Of a stretch of DNA of 64,000 bases, positions 42,700 to 52,140 are shown one piece after another. Where the stretch lies: contig CAVPNH010000014.1 in the NCBI GenBank assembly GCA_963706755.1, positions 1 through 64,000 of the forward strand, in the 5' to 3' direction. A program made the position numbers and the translations under genes. Below the pieces are notes generated by a model, which made no database searches, was not told the origin of the DNA, and worked only from the letters and a program-made list of their open reading frames with translations. This DNA is from RPQJ01 sp963706755. Its GTDB lineage: Bacteria; Pseudomonadota; Gammaproteobacteria; Steroidobacterales; Steroidobacteraceae. Position 1 is the first letter of the stretch, and each line of letters begins with the position of its first letter.

Positions 42700-43431
42700 A
42701 TGCCTGAACCCGAAGACGGAAAACCGGCGTATCGCCGCATCCTGGTGAAGCTGTCCGGCGAAGCCCTGATGGGCAACGCCGACTACGGCATCGATGCCCT
42801 GTTCCTGAAGCGCCTCGCCTCGGAAATCGCGGCAGTGCGCGAATATGGCGCCCAGATCGCCATCGTGATCGGCGGGGGCAACCTGTTCCGCGGCGCGGGC
42901 CTCGCAAGGGCCGGCATGGACCGCGTCACGGGCGACCAGATGGGCATGCTCGCCACGGTCATGAACTCGCTTGCGCTGCAGGACGCGCTCGAGTCCGTCG
43001 GCGTGTTCGCGCGGGTGCTCTCGGCGATCCGCATCAACGAGGTCTGCGAGGACTACATCCGGCGCCGCGCCATCCGCCACCTGGAGAAGGGGCGGGTGAC
43101 GATCCTCGCGGCCGGCACCGGCAATCCCTTCTTCACGACCGACACGGCCGCAAGCCTGCGCGCCATCGAGATCGGGGCGGACCTGCTGCTCAAGGCGACC
43201 AAGGTGGACGGGATCTACGATTCCGACCCGGTCCTGAACCCCGCGGCACGGCGCTACGACCGGCTGACCTACGACCAGGTGCTCGACGGCAGGTTGAACG
43301 TCATGGACGCGACTGCCATCGTGCTCTGCCGCGACCATTCCCTGCCGCTGCGCGTGTTCAACCTCAACGAGGCGGGTGCGCTGGTGCGCGTCGCGCGCGG
43401 CGAAGAGGTCGGCACGCTCGTCACGAACTGA
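42700..43431 (+). CDS. pyrH: UMP kinase
   Basis: Phosphorylates UMP to UDP; a hexameric amino-acid-kinase-fold enzyme. About 243 residues. RILVKLSGEALMGNADYGID binds phosphate, VIGGGNLFRGAGLARAGMDR and DQMGMLATVMNSLAL are UMP contacts, and GTGNPFFTTDTAASLRAIEI and LLKATKVDGIYDSDP are PyrH signatures. A GGAGGTG site lies 10 bases before the ATG at 42700; a GTG at 42688 is also in frame. It precedes frr, the standard order. Confidence 0.96.
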   Translation: MPEPEDGKPAYRRILVKLSGEALMGNADYGIDALFLKRLASEIAAVREYGAQIAIVIGGGNLFRGAGLARAGMDRVTGDQMGMLATVMNSLALQDALESVGVFARVLSAIRINEVCEDYIRRRAIRHLEKGRVTILAAGTGNPFFTTDTAASLRAIEIGADLLLKATKVDGIYDSDPVLNPAARRYDRLTYDQVLDGRLNVMDATAIVLCRDHSLPLRVFNLNEAGALVRVARGEEVGTLVTN

Positions 43432-43461
43432 GGCGGCGCGCGCCGCCGCTGGAGACAGCCC

Positions 43462-44019
43462 ATGCTCGAGGACATCAAGAAGGACGCTGCGGACCGCATG
43501 GCGAAGTGCGTTGCCGCGCTCAAGAACGAACTGAAGAAGCTGCGCACCGGTCGCGCGAACACGAGCCTGCTCGAGCACGTGCGCGTCGACTACTACGGCA
43601 GCGAGGTGCCGCTCACGCAGGTCGCGAACGTGGCGGTCGAGGACTCGCGGACGCTCACCGTCGTGCCGTGGGAAAAGCAGATGGTGCCCGTGATCGAGAA
43701 GGCGATCATGAAGTCCGACCTGGGGCTCAATCCGGCCACGGCGGGCAGCGTGATCCGCGTGCCGCTGCCGGCGCTCACCGAGGAGCGCCGCCGCGACCTG
43801 ACCAAGGTCGTGCGCCACGAGGGCGAGGGCGCGCGCGTCGCCATCCGCAACGTGCGCCGCGACGTCATGCACGAGTTGAAGGAGATGCTGAAGGAGAAGC
43901 TGGTCTCCGAGGACGTGGACCGCAAGGCCCAGGAAGAAGTGCAGAAGCTCACCGACAAGTACGTGGCGGAAGTGGACCACGTGGTCGCGGAGAAGGAAAA
44001 GGAACTGCTGCAGGTCTGA
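43462..44019 (+). CDS. frr: Ribosome recycling factor
   Basis: Splits post-termination ribosomes together with EF-G. 185 residues, the usual length. MLEDIKKDAADRMAKCVAAL, then LKKLRTGRANTSLLEHVRVD with the conserved TGRA loop, the VPLTQVANVAVEDSRTLTV beta domain, LTEERRRDLTKVVRHEGEGA and VAIRNVRRDV. The frame is clean. uppS begins three bases after the stop. Confidence 0.97.
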   Translation: MLEDIKKDAADRMAKCVAALKNELKKLRTGRANTSLLEHVRVDYYGSEVPLTQVANVAVEDSRTLTVVPWEKQMVPVIEKAIMKSDLGLNPATAGSVIRVPLPALTEERRRDLTKVVRHEGEGARVAIRNVRRDVMHELKEMLKEKLVSEDVDRKAQEEVQKLTDKYVAEVDHVVAEKEKELLQV

Positions 44020-44022
44020 ATC

Positions 44023-44765
44023 GTGGCGCAGACGCACACCCGCGGGCCGGGCACGCCACGCCACGTCGCCGTCATCATGGACGGCAATGGTCGCTGGGCC
44101 GCGAAGCGCGCGCTGCCGCGCCACCTGGGCCATCGTGCGGGCGTGAAGGCCGTGCGCGCGCCGTCGAGGGCTGCGCGCGACGCGGGGTCGAGGCGCTCAC
44201 GCTGTTCGCGTTCTCGAGCGAGAACTGGGGCAGGCCCGCCGAGGAAGTCTCGCGACTCATGGAACTGTTCGTCGAGGCGATGGAACGCGAGGTGGACGAA
44301 CTCGACCGCAACGGCATCCGCCTGCGGTTCGTGGGCGACATCGGGAAGCTGAAGCCGCCGGTGCGTGAGGGGATCGCCCGGGCCGAGGCCCGCACCGCCG
44401 GCAACACGCGCATGAACGTGTTCGTCGCCCTGTCCTACGGCGGCCGCTGGGACATCGTCGAGGCGGCACGCCGGCTGGCCGCCGCCGCCGTCGCGGGCGC
44501 GATCGAGCCCGCGGCCATCGACGAGGCGGTGTTCGCCCGCGAACTCGTCCTCGGTGACGCACCGGATCCGGATCTATTCATCCGCACCGGCGGCGACCAG
44601 CGGATCAGCAACTTCCTGCTCTGGAACCTCGCCTATTCGGAGCTCTATTTCTGCGACTGCCTGTGGCCCGACTTCGACGACGCCGAGCTCGACCGCGCGT
44701 TCCGTCAGTTCGCCGGGCGGCAGCGGCGCTTCGGGTTGACCACCGAGCAGGTGGCCGGTGGCTAG
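44023..44765 (+). CDS. uppS: Undecaprenyl diphosphate synthase (one frameshift)
   Basis: A cis-prenyltransferase that makes the C55 lipid carrier for peptidoglycan and O-antigen. About 247 residues from a GTG at 44023. Catalytic HVAVIMDGNGRWAAKRALP with the Asp, HLGHRAGVKAV, TLFAFSSENWGRPAEEV, LFIRTGGDQRISNFLLWNLA and YSELYFCDCLWPDF. The frame breaks near 44160, where GTGCGCGCGCC should probably read GTGCGCCGCGCC (one C missing). UppS is essential, so this is a data error. It overlaps the cdsA start by eight bases. Confidence 0.93.
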
Positions 44766-45571
44766 CGGCCTCAGGCAGCGGATCGCGACCGCTTTGCTCC
44801 TGGCCGGCGGTGGTACTCGCAGTCCTGCTCGGGATGCCGCCGGTCGCGGCCGTCGCGGTCGTGGCGGTGGTCGTGATGGCGGGCGCGTGGGAGTGGGCGG
44901 GCTTCGCGGGCTGCGTGACCGGCGCGGCCCGGGCCGGCTACGCAGCCGCCATCGGCCTCGCGGTGCTCGCCGCGTGGCGACTCACCGCGGATCCCGCCGG
45001 GCTCGCGGTCTTCCTGCGTGCGGCGGCGTCATGGTGGCTGGTCGCACTCGTCTGGGTGGTCCTGGCCCCGACCAGGGGCGGGCGCGTGGCCGCCGCCCTG
45101 GCCGGCTTCGCCGTGCTGGTGCCGGCGGCGATCGGGCTTGCGCGCCTGGCGCTCGTCGAGCCACAGGGCCAGCTGCTGCTCCTGTATCTCATCGTGCTGG
45201 TTGCCGCGGCCGACGTCGGGGCCTACTTCGGCGGTCGCAGCCTCGGCCGGCACAAGCTTGCCCCGCGGGTGAGTCCTGCGAAGACCTGGGAAGGCTTCGT
45301 GGCCGGCATGGCGGGCGCCGCGGTCGCGGCGTTCTTCGGGGCCGTGCTGTTCGGCCGCCCGACCCTCGCGTGGCTCGCCGTGTGCATGCCCGTGGCCCTG
45401 GCATCCGTCGTGGGAGATCTCGTCGAAAGCATGTTCAAGCGCCGCGTGGGTCTCAAGGACAGCAGCGGCCTGCTGCCCGGCCACGGCGGCGTGCTCGACC
45501 GCATCGACAGCCTGACCGCGGCCGGTCCGGCCTTTCTCCTCGGCCTGCAGCTGATCGGGGTGGCCGCATGA
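44758..45571 (+). CDS. cdsA: Phosphatidate cytidylyltransferase (one frameshift)
   Basis: Makes CDP-diacylglycerol from phosphatidate and CTP at the inner membrane. About 271 residues. The GTG at 44758 gives MASGLRQRIATALLL; after a frame change near 44808 the chain continues VVLAVLLGMPPVAAVAVVAV and through several membrane helices. The CdsA signature is complete: RVSPAKTWEGFVAG, and GDLVESMFKRRVGLKDSSGLLP with HGGVLDRIDS. It sits between uppS and dxr, the usual order. Confidence 0.92.
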
Positions 45572-46758
45572 TGCGTGTCGCCGTACTCGGCAGCACCGGC
45601 AGCATCGGCGCTAGCACGCTGGACGTGCTCGCCCGGCATCGCGACCGTTACGAGGTCACGGCGCTCGCCGCGGCGTCCAGTCATTCACGCCTGCTCGAGC
45701 AGTGCCGCGTCCACCGGCCGCGCGTCGCGGTATTGAGCGACCCGGGCGCCGCGCGCGAACTCGAGTCCGGGTTGCGCGCCGCCGGGCTCACGACCGAGGT
45801 TGCGTGCGGGCCCGATGCGCTCGCAGACGTGGCGGGGTCGTCGGACGTGGACGCGGTGATGGCCGCGATCGTCGGCGCCGCCGGGCTGCCGTCGACGCTC
45901 GCTGCCGCGCGGGCCGGGAAGCGCGTGCTGCTCGCGAACAAGGAAGCGCTGGTGGTGGGCGGTGGACTGCTCATCGACGCCGCGCGCCGCGGTGGCGCGA
46001 CCCTGATTCCGATCGACAGCGAGCACAACGCGATCTTCCAGTGCATGCCGCCGGGTCTGGAGCCCGGGCGTGCGCCACGGGGCGTGCGCCGTGTGCTGCT
46101 GACCGCCTCGGGCGGCCCGTTCCTGCGCGCCTCGCGGGCAGAGCTGTCGCGCGTGACCCCCGAGCAGGCCTGCGCGCATCCGCGCTGGAAGATGGGGCGC
46201 AAGATCTCGGTCGATTCCGCGACGCTGATGAACAAGGGCCTCGAACTCATCGAGGCCTGCCTGCTGTTCGGAATGGAACCCTCGCAGGTCGAGGTGGTCG
46301 TACATCCGCAGAGCATCGTGCATTCACTGGTGGAGTACGTGGACGGTTCGATCCTGGCCCAGCTCGGTAACCCGGACATGCGTACGCCCATCGCGCACGC
46401 GCTAGGCTGGCCCGAAAGAATTAGCTCAGGTGTAGAATCGCTGGACCTGGTGGCGGCCGCGCGCCTCGATTTCGAGGCGCCGGACGTCGGGCGGTTTCCG
46501 GCACTGCGGCTCGCGCGCGAGGCGGCCGAGTCCGGCGGCACGAGTCCTGCCGTCCTGAACGCGGCCAACGAAGTGGCGGTCGCGGCCTTCCTGGGCGGAA
46601 CGCTGGGCTTTGCCCGCATACCGGAGATCATCGAGGCCGTGCTCGACGGGCACGACCGACAGGAAGCGTCCCGCCTCGAGCTGGTGCTCGAGGCGGACAG
46701 GCACGCGCGCGGGTTGGCGGAGTCCCTGCTCGTCGGGGCGGCGAGGTCGAGGGCATGA
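45568..46758 (+). CDS. dxr: 1-deoxy-D-xylulose 5-phosphate reductoisomerase
   Basis: The committed step of the MEP isoprenoid pathway (DXP to MEP with NADPH). 396 residues from the ATG at 45568, overlapping the cdsA stop. VAVLGSTGSIGASTLDVLAR binds NADPH, LLANKEALVVGGGLLIDAA, PIDSEHNAIFQCM holds metal-binding Asp and Glu, SGGPFL, HPRWKMGRKISVDSATLMNK, GLELIEACLLF and LNAANEVAVAAFL. Isoprenoid product feeds UppS two genes upstream. Intact. Confidence 0.96.
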   Translation: MMRVAVLGSTGSIGASTLDVLARHRDRYEVTALAAASSHSRLLEQCRVHRPRVAVLSDPGAARELESGLRAAGLTTEVACGPDALADVAGSSDVDAVMAAIVGAAGLPSTLAAARAGKRVLLANKEALVVGGGLLIDAARRGGATLIPIDSEHNAIFQCMPPGLEPGRAPRGVRRVLLTASGGPFLRASRAELSRVTPEQACAHPRWKMGRKISVDSATLMNKGLELIEACLLFGMEPSQVEVVVHPQSIVHSLVEYVDGSILAQLGNPDMRTPIAHALGWPERISSGVESLDLVAAARLDFEAPDVGRFPALRLAREAAESGGTSPAVLNAANEVAVAAFLGGTLGFARIPEIIEAVLDGHDRQEASRLELVLEADRHARGLAESLLVGAARSRA

Positions 46759-48116
46759 CGATCCTGAGTTACCTTCTGGCGTTCATGCTCGCGATCGGCG
46801 TGCTCGTGGCCGTGCACGAGTACGGGCATTTCTGGATGGCGCGGCGCGTCGGCGTCCGGGTGATCCGGTTCTCCATCGGGTTCGGCCGGCCGCTCTGGCG
46901 GCGCATGGATTCGAAGGGAACGGAATTTGCAGTTTCTGCAATTCCATTAGGCGGTTACGTCAAACTCCTCGACGAGCGTGAAGGTCCCGTCGCAGATGCG
47001 GACCTGTCGGCAGCGTACAACCGCAAGCCGATCTGGCAGCGAATCCTGGTGCTGCTCGCGGGGCCGGTCGCCAATTTCCTGTTCGCGGTCGCCGCCTACT
47101 GGGTGCTGTTCGTCGCCGGGGTCCCGGCGCTGAAGCCCGTGCTCGGGGACATCGCCCCGGATTCCGTGGCGGCGCGTGCGGGCCTGGTCGCGGGCGACGA
47201 GATCGTCGCGGTCGCGCAGCGGGAGACCGGCAGCCGCGAAGCCGTGGTGCTCGCGATCCTGGACCGCGTGATGGAAGGCGGGACGATCGAACTCGAGCTT
47301 CGCGCACCGGGCGGCGCGATGCGTGTCGCCCCGCTCCGGATCGAGGGCAGTTCCGTGGCACTCACGGAACCGGGCGAGCTGCTGCCCCGACTCGGCTTCG
47401 AATTCTGGTACCCCGAAGTGCCGGCGCGCGTCGGGAAGATCCTCGAGGGCAGTCCGGCCGAGCGGGCGGGCCTCGAGCCCGGCGACCTGGTCGTGCAGGT
47501 CGGCGAGCAGCCCGTGTCTGACTTCCCGGCGCTCGTCAAGCTCGTGCAGCCGGCCGCCGGACGCACGCTGGAACTGACGGTCGAGCGGGCCGGCGACCGC
47601 ATCGTGCTGCCGGTCGAGGTCGAGGCCCAGCGCGAGGGCGAACGCCTCATCGGCCGGATCGGCGTGCAGCCGGGGCTGCCTGCGCCCGTCCCCGAGGACA
47701 TGCGCACCCGCGAGCGCTACGGTCCGGTCGCCGCGCTCGGCAAGGCCGTGGGCAAGACCTGGGACATGTCCGCCCTCACGGTGCGCCTGCTGTGGAACGT
47801 GGCCACGGGCGACGTGTCCGCGCGGAACCTGAGCGGTCCCATCAACATCGCGGAATACGCGGGTTTCTCGGCGCGGCAGGGCATACTTGCGTTCCTGTCC
47901 TTCCTTTCCATCGTCAGTGTGAGTCTCTTCGTGCTGAACCTGCTGCCCATTCCCATCCTCGACGGCGGCCAGATCGTCTATCAGCTGCTGGAACTCGCCA
48001 AGGGCCGCCCGCTGTCGGAGCGCGCGCAGGCGGTGGGCCAGCGGATCGGGATCGCGCTGCTGCTGGTGCTGATGAGTTTCGCCTTCTACAACGACCTTTC
48101 CCGCTTGTTCAGCTGA
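46755..48116 (+). CDS. rseP: Intramembrane zinc protease RseP
   Basis: A site-2 protease that cleaves the anti-sigma factor RseA and clears signal peptides. 453 residues. HEYGHFWMARR (H21, E22, H25) is in the first membrane helix, PLGGYVKLLDEREG follows, two PDZ domains lie at about residues 115-190 and 205-300 (VLGDIAPDSVAARAGLVAGD; ILEGSPAERAGLEPGDLVVQ), and the C-terminal NLLPIPILDGGQIVYQ has the third zinc ligand. It overlaps the dxr stop (ATGA) and precedes bamA by 10 bases. Confidence 0.96.
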   Translation: MTILSYLLAFMLAIGVLVAVHEYGHFWMARRVGVRVIRFSIGFGRPLWRRMDSKGTEFAVSAIPLGGYVKLLDEREGPVADADLSAAYNRKPIWQRILVLLAGPVANFLFAVAAYWVLFVAGVPALKPVLGDIAPDSVAARAGLVAGDEIVAVAQRETGSREAVVLAILDRVMEGGTIELELRAPGGAMRVAPLRIEGSSVALTEPGELLPRLGFEFWYPEVPARVGKILEGSPAERAGLEPGDLVVQVGEQPVSDFPALVKLVQPAAGRTLELTVERAGDRIVLPVEVEAQREGERLIGRIGVQPGLPAPVPEDMRTRERYGPVAALGKAVGKTWDMSALTVRLLWNVATGDVSARNLSGPINIAEYAGFSARQGILAFLSFLSIVSVSLFVLNLLPIPILDGGQIVYQLLELAKGRPLSERAQAVGQRIGIALLLVLMSFAFYNDLSRLFS

Positions 48117-48126
48117 GCCGCCCGCC

Positions 48127-50535
48127 ATGCGATTCAAATACGTGGCCGCGCTGCCGGCCCTGCTTGCCGTACCCGCCGTGTTCGCCCAGGCAACCATGGG
48201 CGATTTCACCGTCGGTGACGTCCAGATCGAGGGCCTGCAGCGCATCAGCGAAGGCACCGTCTTCAATTACCTGCCGGTCAACATCGGCGACCGGATGAAT
48301 GCGCAGCGCGTCGAGGAGTCGCTGCGCGCCCTGTACGCGACCGGCTTCTTCAAGGACGTGGAGCTGCGCCGCGACGGCGGGACCCTGATCGTCGTGGTGA
48401 AGGAACGGCCGTCGATCGAGAGCTTCACCATCAGCGGCAACAAGGACATCAAGACCGAGGACCTCGAGAAGTCGCTGCGCAACGTCGGTCTCGCCAAGGG
48501 CAAGGTCTTCAACCAGTCGACGCTCGACGAGGTGGACCGCTTCCTGACGGACCAGTACTACTCGCGCGGCAAGTACGGCGTGAAGGTGGACACCCGGGTC
48601 ACCGACATGCCGAACAACCAGGTCAGCATCGCGATCGACGTGGTGGAAGGAAAGCGCTCGCGGATCCAGCAGATCAACATCGTCGGCAACCAGGCCTTCA
48701 GCGAGGACGATCTGCGCGAGCAGTTCAAGCTCAAGACGCCGAACTGGCTGTCGTGGTACCGGCAGGACGACAAGTACTCGCGCGAAGAGCTCTCGGGCGA
48801 CATCGAGACCCTCACCTCGTACTACCTCGACCGGGGCTACGCCGATTTCGAGGTGGAAACCTCGCAGGTCGCCATCGCGGCCGAAAAGGACGACATCTTC
48901 ATCACGCTCAACGTGAAGGAGGGCGACGTCTACCGCGTGTCCGACGTGAAGATCGCCGGCGACCTCGTCGTGCCCGAGGCGGCCCTGATGAGCCTGGTGC
49001 AGGTGCGGCGTGGCGACATCTACTCGCGCAAGTACATTACCGCCACGACCGAGCTCATGGCCTTGCGCCTGGGCCAGGACGGCTACGCCTTCGCCAAGAT
49101 CGACCCGGTGCCCCAGGAGAACGAGAAGACGAAGGAGATCTCGATCACCTTCCTCGTGCAGCCGGGCAGCCGCGCCTACGTGCGGCGCATCAACTTCGAG
49201 GGCTCGACGGGAATCAACGACGACGTCCTGCGCCGCGAGATGCGCCAGATGGAAGGCGGCTACCTGTCGAATTCCGCGGTCGAGCGCTCGAAGCAGCGCC
49301 TGCAGCGCCTGCCGTTCGTCGAGAAGGTGGAGGTCGAGACAACGCCCGTCCCCGGCACGCCGGACCTCGTGGACGTGGACTTCAAGGTCAAGGAGGGCCT
49401 GCCGGGCCAGTTCAGCGGCGGCATCGGCTACTCGCAGTCGCAGTCGATCATGCTGAACGCGAACTTCGTGCACAGCAACTTCCTGGGCACGGGCAACCGC
49501 GTCGCGGCCGAGGTCAACGGCGGCCAGTACAGCCAGGTGTACAGCATCTCGCACACCGACCCGTACGTGACCGTGGACGGCGTGTCGCGCACGGTCTCGC
49601 TGAGCTATCGAAAATACAGCCAGTACACGAGTTCGTCGTCGCAGTTCGACACCAGCACCGGGGCGCTGGGCGTCGATTACGGCTGGCCGCTGTCCGAGTT
49701 CCAGTCGGTGCGCGCGGGCCTCGCGGCGCAGCAGTCGGACCTGTTCACGGACCCGAACCAGAGCGCCGCGCAGTCGCTGCAGTGGGTGAGGAACAACGGC
49801 AACACGTACACGCGCAAGTCGCGTGTCGGCATGCCGCCGACCACGTTCACGTACTACGGCACCAAGTTCGCCACCTACGTGACGTCGGTCGGCTGGGGCT
49901 ACGACTCGCGCAACCGGTCGATCTTCGCCGACCGCGGTTCGCGCCACGTGGTCAATCTCGCATACACGCTTCCAGGCAGCGAGGTGGAGTTCTACTCGCT
50001 GGTGTACGAGTACCTGCAGTTCGTTCCGCTGAGCCGCTGGTTCACCCTCATGAACAACCTGGAGACGGGATATGCGGCGGCGCTGGGCTCCACGACCGCG
50101 ATCCCGCCGTACCGCAACTTCTTCGCGGGCGGCGCGGAGAGCGTGCGTGGCTACAGGGCCAGCACGCTCGGCCCGAAGGACACCTTCGGCAACCCGTACG
50201 GCGGCAACATCAAGCTCACGAACCAGTTCGAGCTCCTGCTGCCGATGCCGGAGAAGTTCCGGAATTCGGCGCGGGCCAGCCTGTTCTTCGACGCCGGCTA
50301 CGTATTCTCGAACGATAACGTGAAGTTTTTCGGCCCCGACAACATAACGCCGGTGGATTACAACTTCAGTTTTGATAAACTACGCTATTCGACCGGCGTG
50401 GCCGTCCAGTGGATGGCCCCCATGGGAGTCTTCCGGTTCAGCTACGCCCTGCCGCTCAATGCCCGGAAGGGCAGCATGACGGAGTACGGTGACGAGACCG
50501 AGAACTTCCAGTTTTCCATCGGACAGGCTTTCTGA
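48127..50535 (+). CDS. bamA: Outer-membrane assembly factor BamA
   Basis: The central Omp85 component of the BAM complex. 802 residues with a signal peptide (YVAALPALLAVPAVFAQ), then five POTRA domains (about residues 22-420; FTVGDVQIEGLQRISEGTVF, IESFTISGNKDIKTEDLEKS, SRIQQINIVGNQAFSEDDLR) and a 16-strand barrel. Barrel signatures include SGGIGYSQSQSIMLNANFVH, FFAGGAESVRGYRASTLGP with the VRGY motif of loop 6, and a terminal FQFSIGQAF ending in Phe. The frame is intact. skp follows after 13 bases. Confidence 0.96.
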   Translation: MRFKYVAALPALLAVPAVFAQATMGDFTVGDVQIEGLQRISEGTVFNYLPVNIGDRMNAQRVEESLRALYATGFFKDVELRRDGGTLIVVVKERPSIESFTISGNKDIKTEDLEKSLRNVGLAKGKVFNQSTLDEVDRFLTDQYYSRGKYGVKVDTRVTDMPNNQVSIAIDVVEGKRSRIQQINIVGNQAFSEDDLREQFKLKTPNWLSWYRQDDKYSREELSGDIETLTSYYLDRGYADFEVETSQVAIAAEKDDIFITLNVKEGDVYRVSDVKIAGDLVVPEAALMSLVQVRRGDIYSRKYITATTELMALRLGQDGYAFAKIDPVPQENEKTKEISITFLVQPGSRAYVRRINFEGSTGINDDVLRREMRQMEGGYLSNSAVERSKQRLQRLPFVEKVEVETTPVPGTPDLVDVDFKVKEGLPGQFSGGIGYSQSQSIMLNANFVHSNFLGTGNRVAAEVNGGQYSQVYSISHTDPYVTVDGVSRTVSLSYRKYSQYTSSSSQFDTSTGALGVDYGWPLSEFQSVRAGLAAQQSDLFTDPNQSAAQSLQWVRNNGNTYTRKSRVGMPPTTFTYYGTKFATYVTSVGWGYDSRNRSIFADRGSRHVVNLAYTLPGSEVEFYSLVYEYLQFVPLSRWFTLMNNLETGYAAALGSTTAIPPYRNFFAGGAESVRGYRASTLGPKDTFGNPYGGNIKLTNQFELLLPMPEKFRNSARASLFFDAGYVFSNDNVKFFGPDNITPVDYNFSFDKLRYSTGVAVQWMAPMGVFRFSYALPLNARKGSMTEYGDETENFQFSIGQAF

Positions 50536-50548
50536 GGTACACGGCTCC

Positions 50549-51076
50549 ATGCGCATCAAGACAGCGACCCTCGCCCTCGTAGCAATTGCCGCCGGCGTCG
50601 CGCCCTTCGGCGCCGCCCTCGCGGAGACCAAGGTGGGCGTGGTGAACGTCACTCGCCTCCTGCAGGAGTCGCCGCAGGCGCAGGCTGCGTCGCAGGCCCT
50701 CGAGAGCGAGTTCGCCGCGCGTCGCCGTGAACTCGAGGCCCAGCAGAAGGACCTCAAGGCCAAGGAAGACAAGCTGCAGAAGGACGGTGCCGTGATGGCG
50801 GCGAACGAGCGCGCCAACGCCGAGAAGACGCTGCGCGACGGGCAGCGCGAGCTCGCCCGCAAGCAGAACGAATTCATGGAAGACCTGAACGTGCGCCGCA
50901 ACGAGGCACTCGGGCAGCTGCAGCGCACGGTGCTGCAGGAAGTCCAGGGCTACGCCAAGACCGCCGGGTTCGACGTGGTGGTCGCGGACGCGCTCTATGC
51001 CAGCCCGTCCGTGGACATCACCAACCAGGTGCTCGCCGCGCTCCAGGCGCGCAAGGGCGCCGCCGGCAAGCCCTGA
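50549..51076 (+). CDS. skp: Periplasmic chaperone Skp/OmpH
   Basis: Delivers unfolded outer-membrane proteins to BAM. 175 residues with a signal peptide (ATLALVAIAAGVAPFGAALA), a mature beta core (ETKVGVVNVTRLLQESPQAQ) and a long Ala/Lys/Glu coiled coil (about residues 50-120; RRRELEAQQKDLKAKEDKLQ) that forms the tentacles of the trimer. The ATG at 50549 is chosen because the open frame upstream has no signal. Placed between bamA and lpxD as expected. Confidence 0.93.
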   Translation: MRIKTATLALVAIAAGVAPFGAALAETKVGVVNVTRLLQESPQAQAASQALESEFAARRRELEAQQKDLKAKEDKLQKDGAVMAANERANAEKTLRDGQRELARKQNEFMEDLNVRRNEALGQLQRTVLQEVQGYAKTAGFDVVVADALYASPSVDITNQVLAALQARKGAAGKP

Positions 51077-51099
51077 GCCGGCCACAGCGCGAGGCGAAC

Positions 51100-52140
51100 A
51101 TGCCAGCGCGGCTCGCCGACCTGGCGGTACGCTTCGGCTGCGAGCTACGCGGTGATCCGGATACCCTGATCGAGCGCGTAGCGCCGCTGCAGGATGCGGC
51201 GCCGGGCGCCCTCGCGTTCCTCGCCAACCCTCACTATCGCCGCCATCTGGCGGCGACGCACGCCTCGGCGGTCGTCGTCGACGCCGCGATGGCGGGCGAC
51301 TGTCCGGTCGCGGCGCTCGTGGCGCGGAATCCCTACGCAACCTACGCCAGGATCGCCCAGCTCCTGTACCCCGCCGCGACGGTCGAGGGCGGACGTCACC
51401 CGAGTGCAATCGTGGAGGCGGGCGCTGACGTCGACCCGTCGGCCTGGATCGGGCCGCAGGTATTCGTCGCGAGCGGCGCGCGCGTGGGCCCGCGCGCGAG
51501 CATCGGGCCGGGATCAATCCTGCTCGAGGGCGTGGAGATCGGCGACGACACGCGGCTCGTGGCCCGCGTCACCCTGTGCCGGGGCGTGCGGATCGGCGCC
51601 CGCTGCATCCTGCATCCCGGGAGTGTCGTCGGCGCGGACGGATTCGGTCATGCGCGCGACGTGGATGGGTACGTCAAGGTGCCGCAGATCGGCGCGGTGT
51701 CCATCGGCGACGACGTCGAGGTCGGCAGCAACTCCACGATCGACCGCGGCGCCATCGAGGACACGGTGGTCGAGGACGGGGTCAAGATGGACAATCTCGT
51801 GCAGGTCGGCCACAACGTGCACATCGGCGCGCACACCGTGATCGCCGCGTGCGTCGGGATTTCGGGCAGCACGACGATCGGCAAGCGGTGCATGCTCGGC
51901 GGCATGGTCGGCATCGCGGGGCACCTCGTGATCTGCGACGACGTGGCGTTGACCGGCCGGACGGCGGTATTCAAGTCGATCAGCAAGCCGGGTGCCTATT
52001 CGGGCTCGCTCTGGGCGGACGAGGCGAAGCACTTTCACCGCAATGCGGCGCGCTTCAACAGGCTCGAGGACCTTGCGCGGCGCGTACGCCGGCTCGAGGG
52101 CGACGCGGGCTCGATAAAGGGGGGCGAGGACGATGAGTGA
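51100..52140 (+). CDS. lpxD: UDP-3-O-(3-hydroxyacyl)glucosamine N-acyltransferase
   Basis: The third step of lipid A synthesis. 346 residues. The N-terminal uridine-binding domain (LADLAVRFGCELRGDPDTLI, LAFLANPHYRRHLAATHASA) is followed by left-handed beta-helix hexapeptide repeats (IVEAGADVDPSAWIGPQVFV) and VVGADGFGHARD, GSNSTIDRGAIEDTVVEDGV, VQVGHNVHIGAHTVIAACVG with the catalytic His. A C-terminal helix ends RLEDLARRVRRLEGD. It overlaps the fabZ start by 8 bases. Confidence 0.96.
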   Translation: MPARLADLAVRFGCELRGDPDTLIERVAPLQDAAPGALAFLANPHYRRHLAATHASAVVVDAAMAGDCPVAALVARNPYATYARIAQLLYPAATVEGGRHPSAIVEAGADVDPSAWIGPQVFVASGARVGPRASIGPGSILLEGVEIGDDTRLVARVTLCRGVRIGARCILHPGSVVGADGFGHARDVDGYVKVPQIGAVSIGDDVEVGSNSTIDRGAIEDTVVEDGVKMDNLVQVGHNVHIGAHTVIAACVGISGSTTIGKRCMLGGMVGIAGHLVICDDVALTGRTAVFKSISKPGAYSGSLWADEAKHFHRNAARFNRLEDLARRVRRLEGDAGSIKGGEDDE

